Assembly: GCA_045106475.1 (NCBI GenBank)
Contig: JBGCEO010000040.1
Span: 1-64,000, forward strand
From: Granulosicoccus sp045106475
GTDB lineage: Bacteria > Pseudomonadota > Gammaproteobacteria > Granulosicoccales > Granulosicoccaceae
Length of the DNA stretch: 64,000 nucleotides
Reading direction: 5' to 3'
In this document: positions 52,293 to 61,008 of the stretch, piece after piece
Layout: every line of letters starts with the position of its first letter
Position numbering within the stretch: the first letter of the stretch is position 1
Program-made: the position numbers and the translations under genes
Notes under the pieces: generated by a model
What the model was told of the DNA's origin: nothing
The model's input: the letters and a program-made list of their open reading frames with translations, nothing else
The model's database searches: none

Positions 52293-53729
52293 ATGCGATT
52301 TTTAACACTAGCGCTGTTTGTAGTCATAACAAGCACTGCTTCAGTAAACGCCGACACTACACGGCCATCTATTGTTAATAACGTACAGGCAAACGCCTTA
52401 TCCAGCAATTCTATACGGGTTTCCTGGAACCAACCCTGGGATAACGTCAAAGTTATCGGGTACAACATCTACCGGAACACCCAGTATTTCGCCACTATCT
52501 ACAATGCAAGCAACTACATCGATCAAGGGTTGCAATCCAACAAACGCTACGAATACGCAGTCGTTGCCTTTGACGCAGCAAGAAACTATTCGGTTCTCTC
52601 CAGTCGAGCGGCAACCACTACTCAATCCAGTAGCTCAGCAAGCAATGGGAATATTGCAGCACCGCCTCAAAACAATGACACACCCAATGCACCCTCCGGT
52701 CTTCAAGCTCAAGCGCAAGGAAGCCAGAAAATCAAACTCAGTTGGAACAAGCCATCAGGCTCTATAAGTGGCTACAACCTCTATCGCAACGGTAGCTACT
52801 TCAAAACAATCAAGGGCAGAACCGACTACACCGCTGGTGGATTAAACAATGGTCAGCAATACCGTTTTCAAGTAGTTGCCTTCAGCGGTAATCGCTATTC
52901 AATAAAATCCGCAGAAGTCAGAGCCACACCCAATGGCTCATCAAACAACACGGCAGTAGGGGCCAGCATACAGAATGACTCAGGCAACAGCGCAGTACCC
53001 TCAGGCTACAAACTGGTGTTCAACGATGAATTCAAGAGCAATGGTATCGACACTTCAAAGTGGAATTCACGCTATCGCTGGGGACCAAACTGGACGATAA
53101 ACGGTGAACAACAGTACTACATAGATACCATCAACAATCGCAATTTCGGTCGATCACCCTTTGAGTTTGACGGTGAGAACCTCATCATCAACGCCACTAA
53201 AACTCCCGGCAATCTGCGCAGCAAGGCAAACAACAAAAACTACCTATCCGGGGCCCTGACCACCTATAACAAATTCAAGATGCGCTATGGGTATGTTGAG
53301 ATGCGAGCTCAACTGCCTAAAGGCAAGGGCCTGTGGCCGGCATTCTGGCTACTGCATCAATACGAGAATGGCAAACGGCCGGAAATAGACGTAGTCGAGC
53401 TTATTGGTGACAAGCCCACCATCGCCTATCAGACCTATCACTACTATGAGAACTGGAACCTGCGTTCAACACCGAGCTTCGAAGCGCGTGGCCCGGATTA
53501 TTCCCGCAGCTTTCATACGTATGGTATGAAATGGGAACCGGGCCGCATCACCTGGTACGTAGACGGCAGGGCAACCAATACCTACTCGAATGGCAACGTA
53601 TCCTGGGAAGATATGTATCTGCTGGTCAATCTCGCGATTGGCGGTAGCTGGGCAGGTAGTCCTAACAGCAGCACAGCGTTCCCGGCGCGATTCAAGATTG
53701 ATTATATTCGAGCCTATCAAAAGCAGTAG
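52293..53729 (+). CDS. Secreted GH16 family glucanase with two fibronectin type III domains
   Basis: 478 residues from ATG 52293 (AGAGAG upstream; signal peptide RFLTLALFVVITSTASVNA). Two FnIII domains (about 22-110 and 140-215; SWNQPWDNVKVIGYNIYR and SWNKPSGSISGYNLYRNGSY are paired) with an Asn/Ser-rich linker precede a GH16 domain (about 235-475). The catalytic EIDVVE motif is near residue 363, with LWPAFWLL before it. It would cleave beta-1,3-glucan (laminarin-like) or a related polysaccharide outside the cell, agreeing with a marine habitat. An intrinsic terminator follows. Confidence 0.92.
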   Translation: MRFLTLALFVVITSTASVNADTTRPSIVNNVQANALSSNSIRVSWNQPWDNVKVIGYNIYRNTQYFATIYNASNYIDQGLQSNKRYEYAVVAFDAARNYSVLSSRAATTTQSSSSASNGNIAAPPQNNDTPNAPSGLQAQAQGSQKIKLSWNKPSGSISGYNLYRNGSYFKTIKGRTDYTAGGLNNGQQYRFQVVAFSGNRYSIKSAEVRATPNGSSNNTAVGASIQNDSGNSAVPSGYKLVFNDEFKSNGIDTSKWNSRYRWGPNWTINGEQQYYIDTINNRNFGRSPFEFDGENLIINATKTPGNLRSKANNKNYLSGALTTYNKFKMRYGYVEMRAQLPKGKGLWPAFWLLHQYENGKRPEIDVVELIGDKPTIAYQTYHYYENWNLRSTPSFEARGPDYSRSFHTYGMKWEPGRITWYVDGRATNTYSNGNVSWEDMYLLVNLAIGGSWAGSPNSSTAFPARFKIDYIRAYQKQ

Positions 53730-53756
53730 CTGCAAAAAAGTACACACAGTACTTCG

Positions 53757-53782
53757 GCGACCCCATTGGGTCGCTTTTTTTT
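53757..53782 (+). terminator. Intrinsic terminator after the GH16 gene
   Basis: GCGACCC-CATT-GGGTCGC is a perfect 7-bp hairpin with a 4-base loop at 53757-53774, followed by eight T. It lies 27 bases past the stop codon. Confidence 0.92.
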
Positions 53783-53882
53783 GCGCTAATTTTGATAGAA
53801 CAGCCAGCGGGCATTCTGTGATGGCCATTTAACATGTAAGCTGGCGGGAAGGTACACTGGAAAAAAATCAATCACCTTCAAC

Positions 53883-55433
53883 ATGATGTTGCTGCCCGAC
53901 TATTCTCCATCAAGCCTTTATGCTATGCGCGCCGCACTCGCACCATCGATACTCAGGCTCGTTGCCACAGCCTGCTTTACTCTGTCCCTTAGCGCTTGCC
54001 AAAACACCGCCGCCCCCGGGCGTGACTCAGTGCTCATATCTGATATTCAGCTTATTGAACGATCAGACAACAATACATCGAGCAACAGCTCTGATCTGCT
54101 AAAACCGACTCTGTCAGGAAGCGATACCAGCCAGACGCAAAACCCTGGCGACATATCACCTTGGCAAGAGCTTATCTACCCGCTTTACGCGCAAGCCCGC
54201 CAACTAGTGGAAGCTGATCTGAACATTGATCTGAGCCACATTGAATTGATGTTGGTGGATGATCAGCCTATTAACGCTGAGGTAGCAAGAGAAACGCAGC
54301 GACTGATTCGCAACCAGTTTGGCAACTCGCGATTCGCCAGGCATTTTCTGAATAAAGTCATGAAATCTCAAGCAGGTACCTACGCGGCCCTGTTCACGTC
54401 CAGGTTAAAGGCTGTGATGGTCAGCAGGCAGATGCTGAGTAGTTATGAAGATTCCCTTCCCTATTCCGCAGCTTTGCGGCGTTCGGCATTACTCACTCTG
54501 CTGATACATGAGCTGGTGCATGCGGCGGATGATCAACGCTATCAGATCCATGAAAACAGAGCGCTGAATTTTCGCGCCTCGTTTGCCCAATCTGCCACCT
54601 TTGAGGGCCATGCCCAATGGGTAACCCGTCGAATTTGTGAGCAGCAGGGTTGTAGTTCAGGTCTGGACGCATTGGATAACTTCATGTTCAGTCGAGATTC
54701 CCAGACCAATCTGCAAACTCAACCGGTCGAAGCCATTAGCCGAAACGTGCTTGAGTATTCTTATATTGAGGGGGAACGATTCATTCGTGAATTGTCTGAA
54801 AGGCCGAACGGCGAGCGCCTGATTCAAAGACTGCTTCATTCGCCACCACAAGACCCCATTCAAATTCTCGCCCCGGAGAATTTCCCGGACACTATGCGAG
54901 AAGAGCGTAACCAGCGCCTGATCAAGGCTAGCCTGGGGATCGATCATCCCTGGGTCGGCGATCAATGGATCGGCGTACAGACTTCTCCACTCAAGGGCGT
55001 GAATCTAAGAGCAGACCCAAGTCGTCGACAAGCAGCGGTTGATGGTTTTACAAAGCTCATTCAAGGCATGGTTGCAATGCAGCTTTACGATCAGAACGAT
55101 GTGAACAAGCCGCCATTGGAAGTGACTCTGCTGCACGCAGAATCTTCCCATACAGCTAGCCTGTTTGCCCGCACCTTGCACAACAACACCCAATCCTATG
55201 ATGCAACAGCTCAGGATGAACCTTTGCGGGTGAGAACAGGCGCAGGCACGGCACAAAGCCAGATGGCAACGCATGTATATCGTACAACTGTCAATGGCGA
55301 ACAGCCTTATCGAACAGCTATTGCTGTTTCCGGTCCCTATGTTGTACAGATTGCGGGCAACAGTGTGTCTGCAGCAAGGCTAGATGACTATGCCATTCGA
55401 GTGCTGCTTAATCTGCAGCTGAAGAAACTATAG
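53883..55433 (+). CDS. Zincin-like lipoprotein of unknown family
   Basis: 516 residues. Signal and lipobox (LSLSACQN, Cys near residue 39). A zinc-peptidase-like motif HELVHAADDQ begins at His209, and a plausible third ligand Glu241 is in FEGHAQW, giving HExxH plus E about 28 residues later, as in gluzincins. Residues 360-515 are beta-rich without a known match. A terminal hydrophobic segment is absent. It could be an envelope protease; the family is not one I can name. Start ATG 53883 or an ATG at residue 14. Confidence 0.75.
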   Translation: MMLLPDYSPSSLYAMRAALAPSILRLVATACFTLSLSACQNTAAPGRDSVLISDIQLIERSDNNTSSNSSDLLKPTLSGSDTSQTQNPGDISPWQELIYPLYAQARQLVEADLNIDLSHIELMLVDDQPINAEVARETQRLIRNQFGNSRFARHFLNKVMKSQAGTYAALFTSRLKAVMVSRQMLSSYEDSLPYSAALRRSALLTLLIHELVHAADDQRYQIHENRALNFRASFAQSATFEGHAQWVTRRICEQQGCSSGLDALDNFMFSRDSQTNLQTQPVEAISRNVLEYSYIEGERFIRELSERPNGERLIQRLLHSPPQDPIQILAPENFPDTMREERNQRLIKASLGIDHPWVGDQWIGVQTSPLKGVNLRADPSRRQAAVDGFTKLIQGMVAMQLYDQNDVNKPPLEVTLLHAESSHTASLFARTLHNNTQSYDATAQDEPLRVRTGAGTAQSQMATHVYRTTVNGEQPYRTAIAVSGPYVVQIAGNSVSAARLDDYAIRVLLNLQLKKL

Positions 55434-55440
55434 GCTTCAG

Positions 55441-55998
55441 CTAATCAGCGAAGACAATGCCGTTGGTCGAGAACCGCGATTTAAGAAATTCCATCTGGTC
55501 TGCCAATACATCACGATTAGACAGATAAAAAAACTCATAGCGGTTAGGTACAAACGGCACCGCCAGCAACTGCATATTCGCCTGTTCAGGTGTCAGACTG
55601 CCCTTGCGGTTGTTGCAGCGACGACAGGCAGTAACGCAATTAGTCCACAAATCCTGGCCGCCCCTGGACGTCGGAATGACATGATCACGGGAAAGCTCTT
55701 TGAGTGGGAATTCCACTCCGCAATACAGGCAGAGCTGCTGATCTCTTGCAAACAACAGGCTATTGCTTAAAGCCGGGGTGAATTCATGGGTGTCCACCTT
55801 GCCATCGCAGGCAATAATGCTAGGCAGAGATAATTCAGAGCGGATTCCGGATTTGCTGTAGCCCCCTCTAACAGTGTGGATTGGATCTCCGATACTCCAG
55901 ATCACCTGATCTTTTACAAGCAGCGTGGCAGTTTCTTGCCAACTTAGCCAGGCAATCGGTGTACCGGCCTTGTTCAGGCGCAATACTTTGGTGTTCAT
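55441..55998 (-). CDS. HNH endonuclease family protein
   Basis: 185 residues. An HNH zinc-finger core is seen: CLYCGVEFPLKELSRDHVIP, GGQDLWTNCVTACRRCNNRK, with the two CxxC pairs and the catalytic His in RDHVIP. This subgroup (often near housekeeping genes, no phage context) has no fixed function. It is convergent with the zincin-like gene, 7 bases between stops. Confidence 0.92.
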   Translation of the reverse strand: MNTKVLRLNKAGTPIAWLSWQETATLLVKDQVIWSIGDPIHTVRGGYSKSGIRSELSLPSIIACDGKVDTHEFTPALSNSLLFARDQQLCLYCGVEFPLKELSRDHVIPTSRGGQDLWTNCVTACRRCNNRKGSLTPEQANMQLLAVPFVPNRYEFFYLSNRDVLADQMEFLKSRFSTNGIVFAD

Positions 55999-56097
55999 GG
56001 TTCAGTTTTTTGTTGCAAATTCCTCCTTAATACGTTGTGTATACCACATCAGGGTTACTGGAATACACTGATAAACACAACGAGTTTGCACATAAGC

Positions 56098-57936
56098 TCA
56101 GCTCTGACCCAGAAATCCGCCCGATTGACGCGCCCACAAACGGGCGTAAAGCCCATCGTTATCAAGCAGTTCAGCGTGGGTTCCGGTCTCTACAATTCGT
56201 CCGTCATCCAACACGATCAGCTTATCCAACGCGGCGATTGTCGAGAGCCTATGGGCAATTGCAAGCACGGTTTTGCCTTGCATCAGCTGTGTGAGCTGTT
56301 GCTGAATGGCGGCCTCAACCTCTGAATCCAGAGCCGAGGTTGCTTCATCCAGTATGAGAATGGGGGCGTTTTTGAGTATCACTCTAGCGATGGCAATGCG
56401 CTGTCTTTGCCCACCGGACAACTTCACGCCGCGCTCGCCGACGTAGGCATCCAGCCCCATTCTGCCCTGTGGATCCGTCAGTGTCGGTATGAAATCCATC
56501 GCTTCGGCTTGTTCAGCGGCGGCAACGATTTCAACGTCATCCGCACTCGCTCGGCCATAGCGAATATTGTCCCGAATCGATCTGTGCAACAAAGAGGTAT
56601 CCTGAGTCACCACGGCGATTGCCGCTCGCAAGCTATCCTGGGTTACTGCACCGATATCCTGACCGTCAATGGAGATACTTCCTTTATCCAGATCATGAAA
56701 CCGCATTAAAAGATTGACCAGAGTTGATTTGCCGGCACCTGACTTTCCAATCAATCCAACCTTTTCACCAGGCTTGATGTCAAAACTGCAGGTCTGAACC
56801 ACCCTGCCCTCAACAGACTCGGCGCCATAACCAAAACCAACAGCATCGAAAACGACATGCCCCCGGGCAACGGTCAAATCGTTCGCATCGTCTTTATCGG
56901 TTACAGAAATCGATTGCGAAATGGTATCGATGCCATTTTGCACAGTACCGACATTTTCAAAAAGCGAAGTAATGGTGCGCAGCACCCAGCCAGACATCTG
57001 GTTAAGTCTGATAATCAGCCCGTTAGCAACAGCGATCTCGCCCACCGAAATAGCATCATCCAGCCACAACATGATCGAGATGGCTGCCGTACCTGCGATC
57101 AAGAGAGTATTGAGCACTGTCAGCGTTATGGTCATCTGCAAAATGGCACGCATCAGTACCCGAAAAGCAGCCGTATGCCTGCGAATACCCTCACCAGCAA
57201 AGTCCTCTTCCAAGGTGTGGTGGGCAAACAACTTGACGGACTGAATGTTGGTATAGCTATCCACGATTCTGCCCATCAGCGCGGAATTGACTTCTGAGAG
57301 GTTTGCAGATTTACGCCGCACGGGAGGCACCATGAAAATAATCACGGCGATATAGGCGATTGACCAGACAATAATCGGCCACAACAGTTTGATATTGGCT
57401 TCAAACAGAAACGCCACAATACCTATCAGATAGATCAACAGCATCCAGGCGCCATCGACAATGTTGAGGACCGCTTCCCTGACGGCATGACCAGTTTGCA
57501 TAACCTTTTGGGCTATGCGACCGGCAAAATCATTTTGAAAAAATGTCATGCTTTGCCGCAAGACGTAACGATGATTCTGCCAGCGAGTCGAGTTCGCAAG
57601 ACCGGGGGCCAGGGCCAGGTTGATAATGGCCCGAGTGCCAAGCAGTGCTGCGGGCCTGATCAGTATGACAACCACAGCCATCCAAACCATAGTCCAGCTA
57701 TGCGTGGCCAGGAAAGTGGTTCGGTCAGTTTCGTTCATCCAGTCCAGTATTCGGCCTAGATAAACGTACACATACAATTCACTCAGTGCGGCAATGCCGG
57801 ACAGAATGAGGGTGCAAAGCAATACGCCCCTGATGGGTTTCAGGTAAAAAACAAAAAATGCAAGCGTAGCTTCGGGCGGGCGAACAGCCGGTTGAGCTCG
57901 CAGTGGGTCTATTAGAGATTCGAAATAACGGTACAC
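56098..57936 (-). CDS. ABC transporter, fused permease and ATPase (type IV exporter)
   Basis: 612 residues. Six-helix exporter membrane domain (about 20-340) and a C-terminal ATPase with Walker A GLIGKSGAGKST, Q-loop TQDTSLLHRS, signature LSGGQRQRIAIAR, Walker B ILILDEATSALD and an H-loop in AIAHRLST. Half-transporter that should homodimerise or pair with a partner not seen here. MsbA/multidrug type; substrate unknown. Start ATG 57936, upstream is a small convergent region with two hairpins. Confidence 0.93.
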   Translation of the reverse strand: MYRYFESLIDPLRAQPAVRPPEATLAFFVFYLKPIRGVLLCTLILSGIAALSELYVYVYLGRILDWMNETDRTTFLATHSWTMVWMAVVVILIRPAALLGTRAIINLALAPGLANSTRWQNHRYVLRQSMTFFQNDFAGRIAQKVMQTGHAVREAVLNIVDGAWMLLIYLIGIVAFLFEANIKLLWPIIVWSIAYIAVIIFMVPPVRRKSANLSEVNSALMGRIVDSYTNIQSVKLFAHHTLEEDFAGEGIRRHTAAFRVLMRAILQMTITLTVLNTLLIAGTAAISIMLWLDDAISVGEIAVANGLIIRLNQMSGWVLRTITSLFENVGTVQNGIDTISQSISVTDKDDANDLTVARGHVVFDAVGFGYGAESVEGRVVQTCSFDIKPGEKVGLIGKSGAGKSTLVNLLMRFHDLDKGSISIDGQDIGAVTQDSLRAAIAVVTQDTSLLHRSIRDNIRYGRASADDVEIVAAAEQAEAMDFIPTLTDPQGRMGLDAYVGERGVKLSGGQRQRIAIARVILKNAPILILDEATSALDSEVEAAIQQQLTQLMQGKTVLAIAHRLSTIAALDKLIVLDDGRIVETGTHAELLDNDGLYARLWARQSGGFLGQS

Positions 57937-58033
57937 ATGCCTGCTGCCTTGCAGTGGTTGCTCAGCATATCGAAATTTAATGCACGACGCGCAAGTACCG
58001 GCCTTATGAAGTTACAAAAACTCCCCCAAAATA

Positions 58034-58048
58034 AACTGAGACAGTTTC
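58034..58048. repeat. Short inverted repeat between the ABC exporter and the small gene
   Basis: AAACTG-AGA-CAGTTT, 6-bp arms with 3-base loop, 15 bases before the larger palindrome at 58063. Possible operator for the ABC exporter gene, which starts at 57936 on the minus strand. Confidence 0.5.
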
Positions 58049-58062
58049 AAAAAGTGTGCAAT

Positions 58063-58084
58063 CCAGTCAGCCTAGGCTGACTGG
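58063..58084. repeat. Perfect 22-bp palindrome at the end of the small gene
   Basis: Two 11-base halves (CCAGTCAGCCT and its complement) meet without a loop. It covers the stop codon of the 63-residue gene at 58072-58074. On the minus strand the RNA could form a stem, but no T-run follows; as DNA it looks like a dimer-binding operator ahead of the ABC exporter gene. Confidence 0.7.
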
Positions 58085-58263
58085 TTCACATTAGTGTTAG
58101 CAAGGCCTGCTGTTGCTTTGTCAGTAGCTCCGCGAACCAACCGCTGTGGCAATCGAAAAAGCTGGCCAAAAATTCGCGAAATTTCCTGAGCGCGCAGTTG
58201 CTTTGCTTGCGCTACGTAAAAATCCAATTTCTGGTTACTGATGGCAAATCGATCTTCTTTCAT
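58072..58263 (-). CDS. Small protein of unknown function
   Basis: 63 residues, mostly helical; FYVAQAKQLRAQEISRIFGQLF is amphipathic and resembles the short basic proteins (DUF1127-like or similar) that many Proteobacteria keep next to LysR genes. A good ribosome binding site (GAGAGAGAAAG) lies upstream of ATG 58263. It is divergent from the LysR gene with 113 bases between the starts, so it may be a LysR target. No function can be given. Confidence 0.65.
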   Translation of the reverse strand: MKEDRFAISNQKLDFYVAQAKQLRAQEISRIFGQLFRLPQRLVRGATDKATAGLANTNVNQSA

Positions 58264-58376
58264 GTCTTTCTCTCTCGTTCTAGTATGCTATGGGATGATT
58301 AGATGGTATTCCTTTAGCGGCAGAAGACAATCGCTGTTAAACTACCAGTAATTGTGAATGAATAGCACAGGTTGTT

Positions 58377-59291
58377 ATGGACAAATATACTGAAATGCTG
58401 GTGTTCTCAAAGGCTGCCGATATGGGCAGTTTTTCTGCAGCAGCAAGAGAGCTCGATTTGACACCCTCTGCTGTGAGCAAACTGATCACAAGGCTTGAAG
58501 ATCGCCTGGGGGCGCGACTTTTTCAACGTACAACCAGAAAACTGAGCATGACTGCAGAAGGCCATGCTTTTAATGATCGCTGCGGCGCCATTCTGGATGA
58601 AATCAAACAGGCTGAAGATGCCGTCATGGCCTTGCACGATCGTGTTAGCGGCACTCTTAGAGTGACCACAGTGTCGGCCTTTGCGCGGCTGCAAATGATC
58701 AAGCTGATGCCAGAATTCATGTCCATGTACCCCGAACTAAGGGTTGAACTGGAATTGAGTGAGCGCGAAGTAGATCTGGTGGGCGAGAGTGTCGATGTAG
58801 CTCTCGTGCTCAGCGACGGTTTAACTGATGAGTCCCTGGTTGCACGTAGATTAGCCGTTAATAAACGTGTTATCTGTGCATCACCAGATTACCTTGCAAA
58901 ACATGGCACTCCAAACAGCCCGGAGGATTTACTCAATCACAACTGCTTGACTCACTCAGCTATTCAGCATTTCAATGACTGGGAATTCTCTACTGACAGT
59001 GGCGTCAGGGTTCAGCGAGTCAAAGGTAATTTCCACACCAACAGTGCCTCTGCTCTGCACGAAGCAGTCAAAGCAGGCATCGGTATCGCTCGATTGGCTA
59101 CCTACGTGGTGCAGCCGTCTTTGGAGTCGGGCTTGATCAAGCCTTTGTTACAAGATCACGCCGTCGACAGCTCAACCATTCAACTGGTTTACCCGCACCG
59201 GCGGCACCTTAGCAATAAGGTTCGGGTCTTCACCGACTTCATGGTGGGCAAGTTCACCCCCAATCCTCCTTGGGAGCGTAAAGAGTCGTAA
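58377..59291 (+). CDS. LysR family transcriptional regulator
   Basis: 304 residues. N-terminal winged helix-turn-helix at about 17-45 (FSAAARELDLTPSAVSKLIT, followed by LEDRLGARLFQRTTRKL), then a periplasmic-binding-protein-like effector domain with VRVTTVSAFARLQM and VDVALVLSDG. This resembles the CrgA/AaeR subgroup. It is divergent from the 63-residue gene, a usual arrangement for a LysR target; the effector is unknown. Confidence 0.93.
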   Translation: MDKYTEMLVFSKAADMGSFSAAARELDLTPSAVSKLITRLEDRLGARLFQRTTRKLSMTAEGHAFNDRCGAILDEIKQAEDAVMALHDRVSGTLRVTTVSAFARLQMIKLMPEFMSMYPELRVELELSEREVDLVGESVDVALVLSDGLTDESLVARRLAVNKRVICASPDYLAKHGTPNSPEDLLNHNCLTHSAIQHFNDWEFSTDSGVRVQRVKGNFHTNSASALHEAVKAGIGIARLATYVVQPSLESGLIKPLLQDHAVDSSTIQLVYPHRRHLSNKVRVFTDFMVGKFTPNPPWERKES

Positions 59292-59307
59292 CGCTCCCAA
59301 CAAAGCT

Positions 59308-59646
59308 CTAGAGCGCTTGCTCACCTTCCTCGCCAGTTCGAATACGGATAACGCGATCCACTGAATCGACAAATATTTTTCCGTCGCCGATTTTGCCGGT
59401 ATTGGCAGCACGAATAATCCCTTCAATACAGGCATCCAGTATGTCTTCGCTAACAACAACTTCCAGTTTCATCTTCGGGATGAAATCTATAACGTACTCG
59501 GCGCCACGATACAATTCGGTGTGCCCTTTTTGTCGGCCAAAGCCTTTGACCTCGGTGACTGTTATGCCAGCAACACCTGCTGCTGCCAGTTCCTCGCGGA
59601 CCGTGTCGAGTTTGAACGGTTTGATAATAGCTGTGATACGTTTCAT
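59308..59646 (-). CDS. glnK: Nitrogen regulatory protein P-II
   Basis: 112-residue PII trimer protein that senses 2-oxoglutarate and ATP/ADP. The T-loop carries the uridylylation site Tyr51 (ELYRGAEYVIDF) and the B/C-loop motif IGDGKIFVDSVDRVIRIRTG. Placed 16 bases downstream of amtB; in most bacteria glnK precedes amtB. Likely blocks AmtB when nitrogen is plentiful. GlnB and GlnK cannot be told apart by sequence alone; context favours GlnK. Confidence 0.94.
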   Translation of the reverse strand: MKRITAIIKPFKLDTVREELAAAGVAGITVTEVKGFGRQKGHTELYRGAEYVIDFIPKMKLEVVVSEDILDACIEGIIRAANTGKIGDGKIFVDSVDRVIRIRTGEEGEQAL

Positions 59647-59662
59647 GACTATTGCCTATGCT

Positions 59663-60853
59663 TTAGCGAGAGGTAGATGAGATCTTGTGAATACTCAAAT
59701 CAGCGCCATTAAATTCTTCCTCTTCCGTAAGGCGAATTCCGACTACTAATTTCAATACACCGTATACAGCAAATCCACCAACAGTTGCCACCACAATACC
59801 AGCGATTGTGCCGATGAGCTGGCTCGTCAGGCTGACGCCACCCAAACCACCTAACGACTCCAGACCGAAGATACCGGCCGCAATGCCACCCCAGGCGCCG
59901 CAGATACCATGCAGAGGCCAGACTCCCAGCACGTCATCGATTCGCCATTTGTTCTGCGCCATCGTAAAGGCCACTACAAACAACACCCCGGCGACCAAGC
60001 CTACGACAAGCGAACCCATGGGGTGCATGACATCGGAACCCGCACAGACCGCTACCAGACCCGCTAATGGTCCATTGTGTAGAAATCCCGGATCCGCACG
60101 ACCGGCAATTAAGGCTGCGATAGCGCCACCGGCCATTGCCATTAACGAATTCATGGCGACCAGGCCGCTTATGCCTTCAACACTTTGCGCGGACATCACA
60201 TTAAATCCAAACCAACCTACGGTCAGGATCCAGGCACCCAGCGCAAGAAACGGAATGCTACTCGGGGCAAAGTTAGCACTTGCTCCTCCGTTTTTGTTGT
60301 AGCGACCCTGTCGCGCACCGAGCAGGACAACAGCACCAAGAGCCATCCATCCACCCATTGCGTGAACCACGATCGAACCTGCAAAATCGTGAAATTGGTA
60401 GCCGGTCATTGATTCAAGTTTTGCCTGAAATCCCAAGTTACCATTCCAGACAATGCCCTCGAAAAAAGGGTAGATGAAAGCCACAATGATAATTGACGCA
60501 ACAATCTGCGGATAGAAGCGTGCGCGCTCTGCGATGCCACCAGAAATGATCGCCGGTATCGCTGCGGCAAAGGTAAGCAGAAAGAAGAATTTGACCAGTT
60601 CGTAGCCATTGCCTATCGCAAGCTCTGATGCCGGTGCAAAGAAATCTATACCGTAGGCCAGTTTGTAGCCAATGAAAAAGTAGGCAATGGTGCAGACTGC
60701 GAAATCTGAAAATATCTTAACCAGGGCATTTACCTGATTCTTCTCCCGCACAGTACCAACTTCTAGAAATGCAAAGCCAGAGTGCATGAAGAGCACCAAG
60801 ATAGCGCCCAACAATACAAAAAGTGTATCGCTGCCTGCCTGTAAAGACTCCAT
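59663..60853 (-). CDS. amtB: Ammonium transporter
   Basis: 396 residues, eleven hydrophobic helices, without a separate signal peptide (starts MESLQAGSDTLFVLLGAILV). Amt landmarks: FLEVGTVREKNQVNALVKIF, DFAGSIVVHAMGGWMALGA with the conserved pore His, and LGVWPLHGICGAWGGIA with the second pore His. Conducts ammonium into the cell and is regulated by GlnK. Upstream 60854-61008 has a hairpin-forming palindrome and NtrC-like sites. Confidence 0.95.
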   Translation of the reverse strand: MESLQAGSDTLFVLLGAILVLFMHSGFAFLEVGTVREKNQVNALVKIFSDFAVCTIAYFFIGYKLAYGIDFFAPASELAIGNGYELVKFFFLLTFAAAIPAIISGGIAERARFYPQIVASIIIVAFIYPFFEGIVWNGNLGFQAKLESMTGYQFHDFAGSIVVHAMGGWMALGAVVLLGARQGRYNKNGGASANFAPSSIPFLALGAWILTVGWFGFNVMSAQSVEGISGLVAMNSLMAMAGGAIAALIAGRADPGFLHNGPLAGLVAVCAGSDVMHPMGSLVVGLVAGVLFVVAFTMAQNKWRIDDVLGVWPLHGICGAWGGIAAGIFGLESLGGLGGVSLTSQLIGTIAGIVVATVGGFAVYGVLKLVVGIRLTEEEEFNGADLSIHKISSTSR

Positions 60854-60864
60854 GGTCGTTTGAT

Positions 60865-60880
60865 CCCACTTAAAAGTGGG
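60865..60880. promoter_or_regulatory. Palindrome in the amtB leader
   Basis: CCCACTT-AA-AAGTGGG, perfect 7-bp arms, 12-27 bases upstream of the amtB ATG. It covers the region where the ribosome binding site should be, so it could be a translational hairpin or operator. Confidence 0.55.
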
Positions 60881-60990
60881 GCATCATAACAATCCATCCA
60901 GACAAAGGCACGAAAACAGGACCAAAAAAGCACCACAATTGACCATTGAATCGTTGAGTTCTGTATTGGAATATCACGACAGAACAAAAC

Positions 60991-61005
60991 GAACCAACAT
61001 GGTGC
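60991..61005 (-). promoter_or_regulatory. NtrC-like binding site upstream of amtB
   Basis: On the minus strand GCACCATGTTGGTTC fits the NtrC pattern GCAC-N5-TGGTGC except for one base (TGGTTC). A weaker match (GGTC-N5-TGGTGC) lies at 60930-60944. They are about 140 and 80 bases upstream of the amtB start. I found no clear sigma-54 -24/-12 promoter between them and the gene. Confidence 0.35.
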
Positions 61006-61008
61006 AAT

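Noticed and set aside
58407..58694. Reading frames on the minus strand inside the LysR gene
   Set aside because: They lie fully within a well-supported LysR coding region and have no recognisable domain.
60854..60930. Sigma-54 promoter of amtB
   Set aside because: No GG-N10-GC spacing of the -24/-12 type with the correct flanks was found between the NtrC-like sites and the gene.
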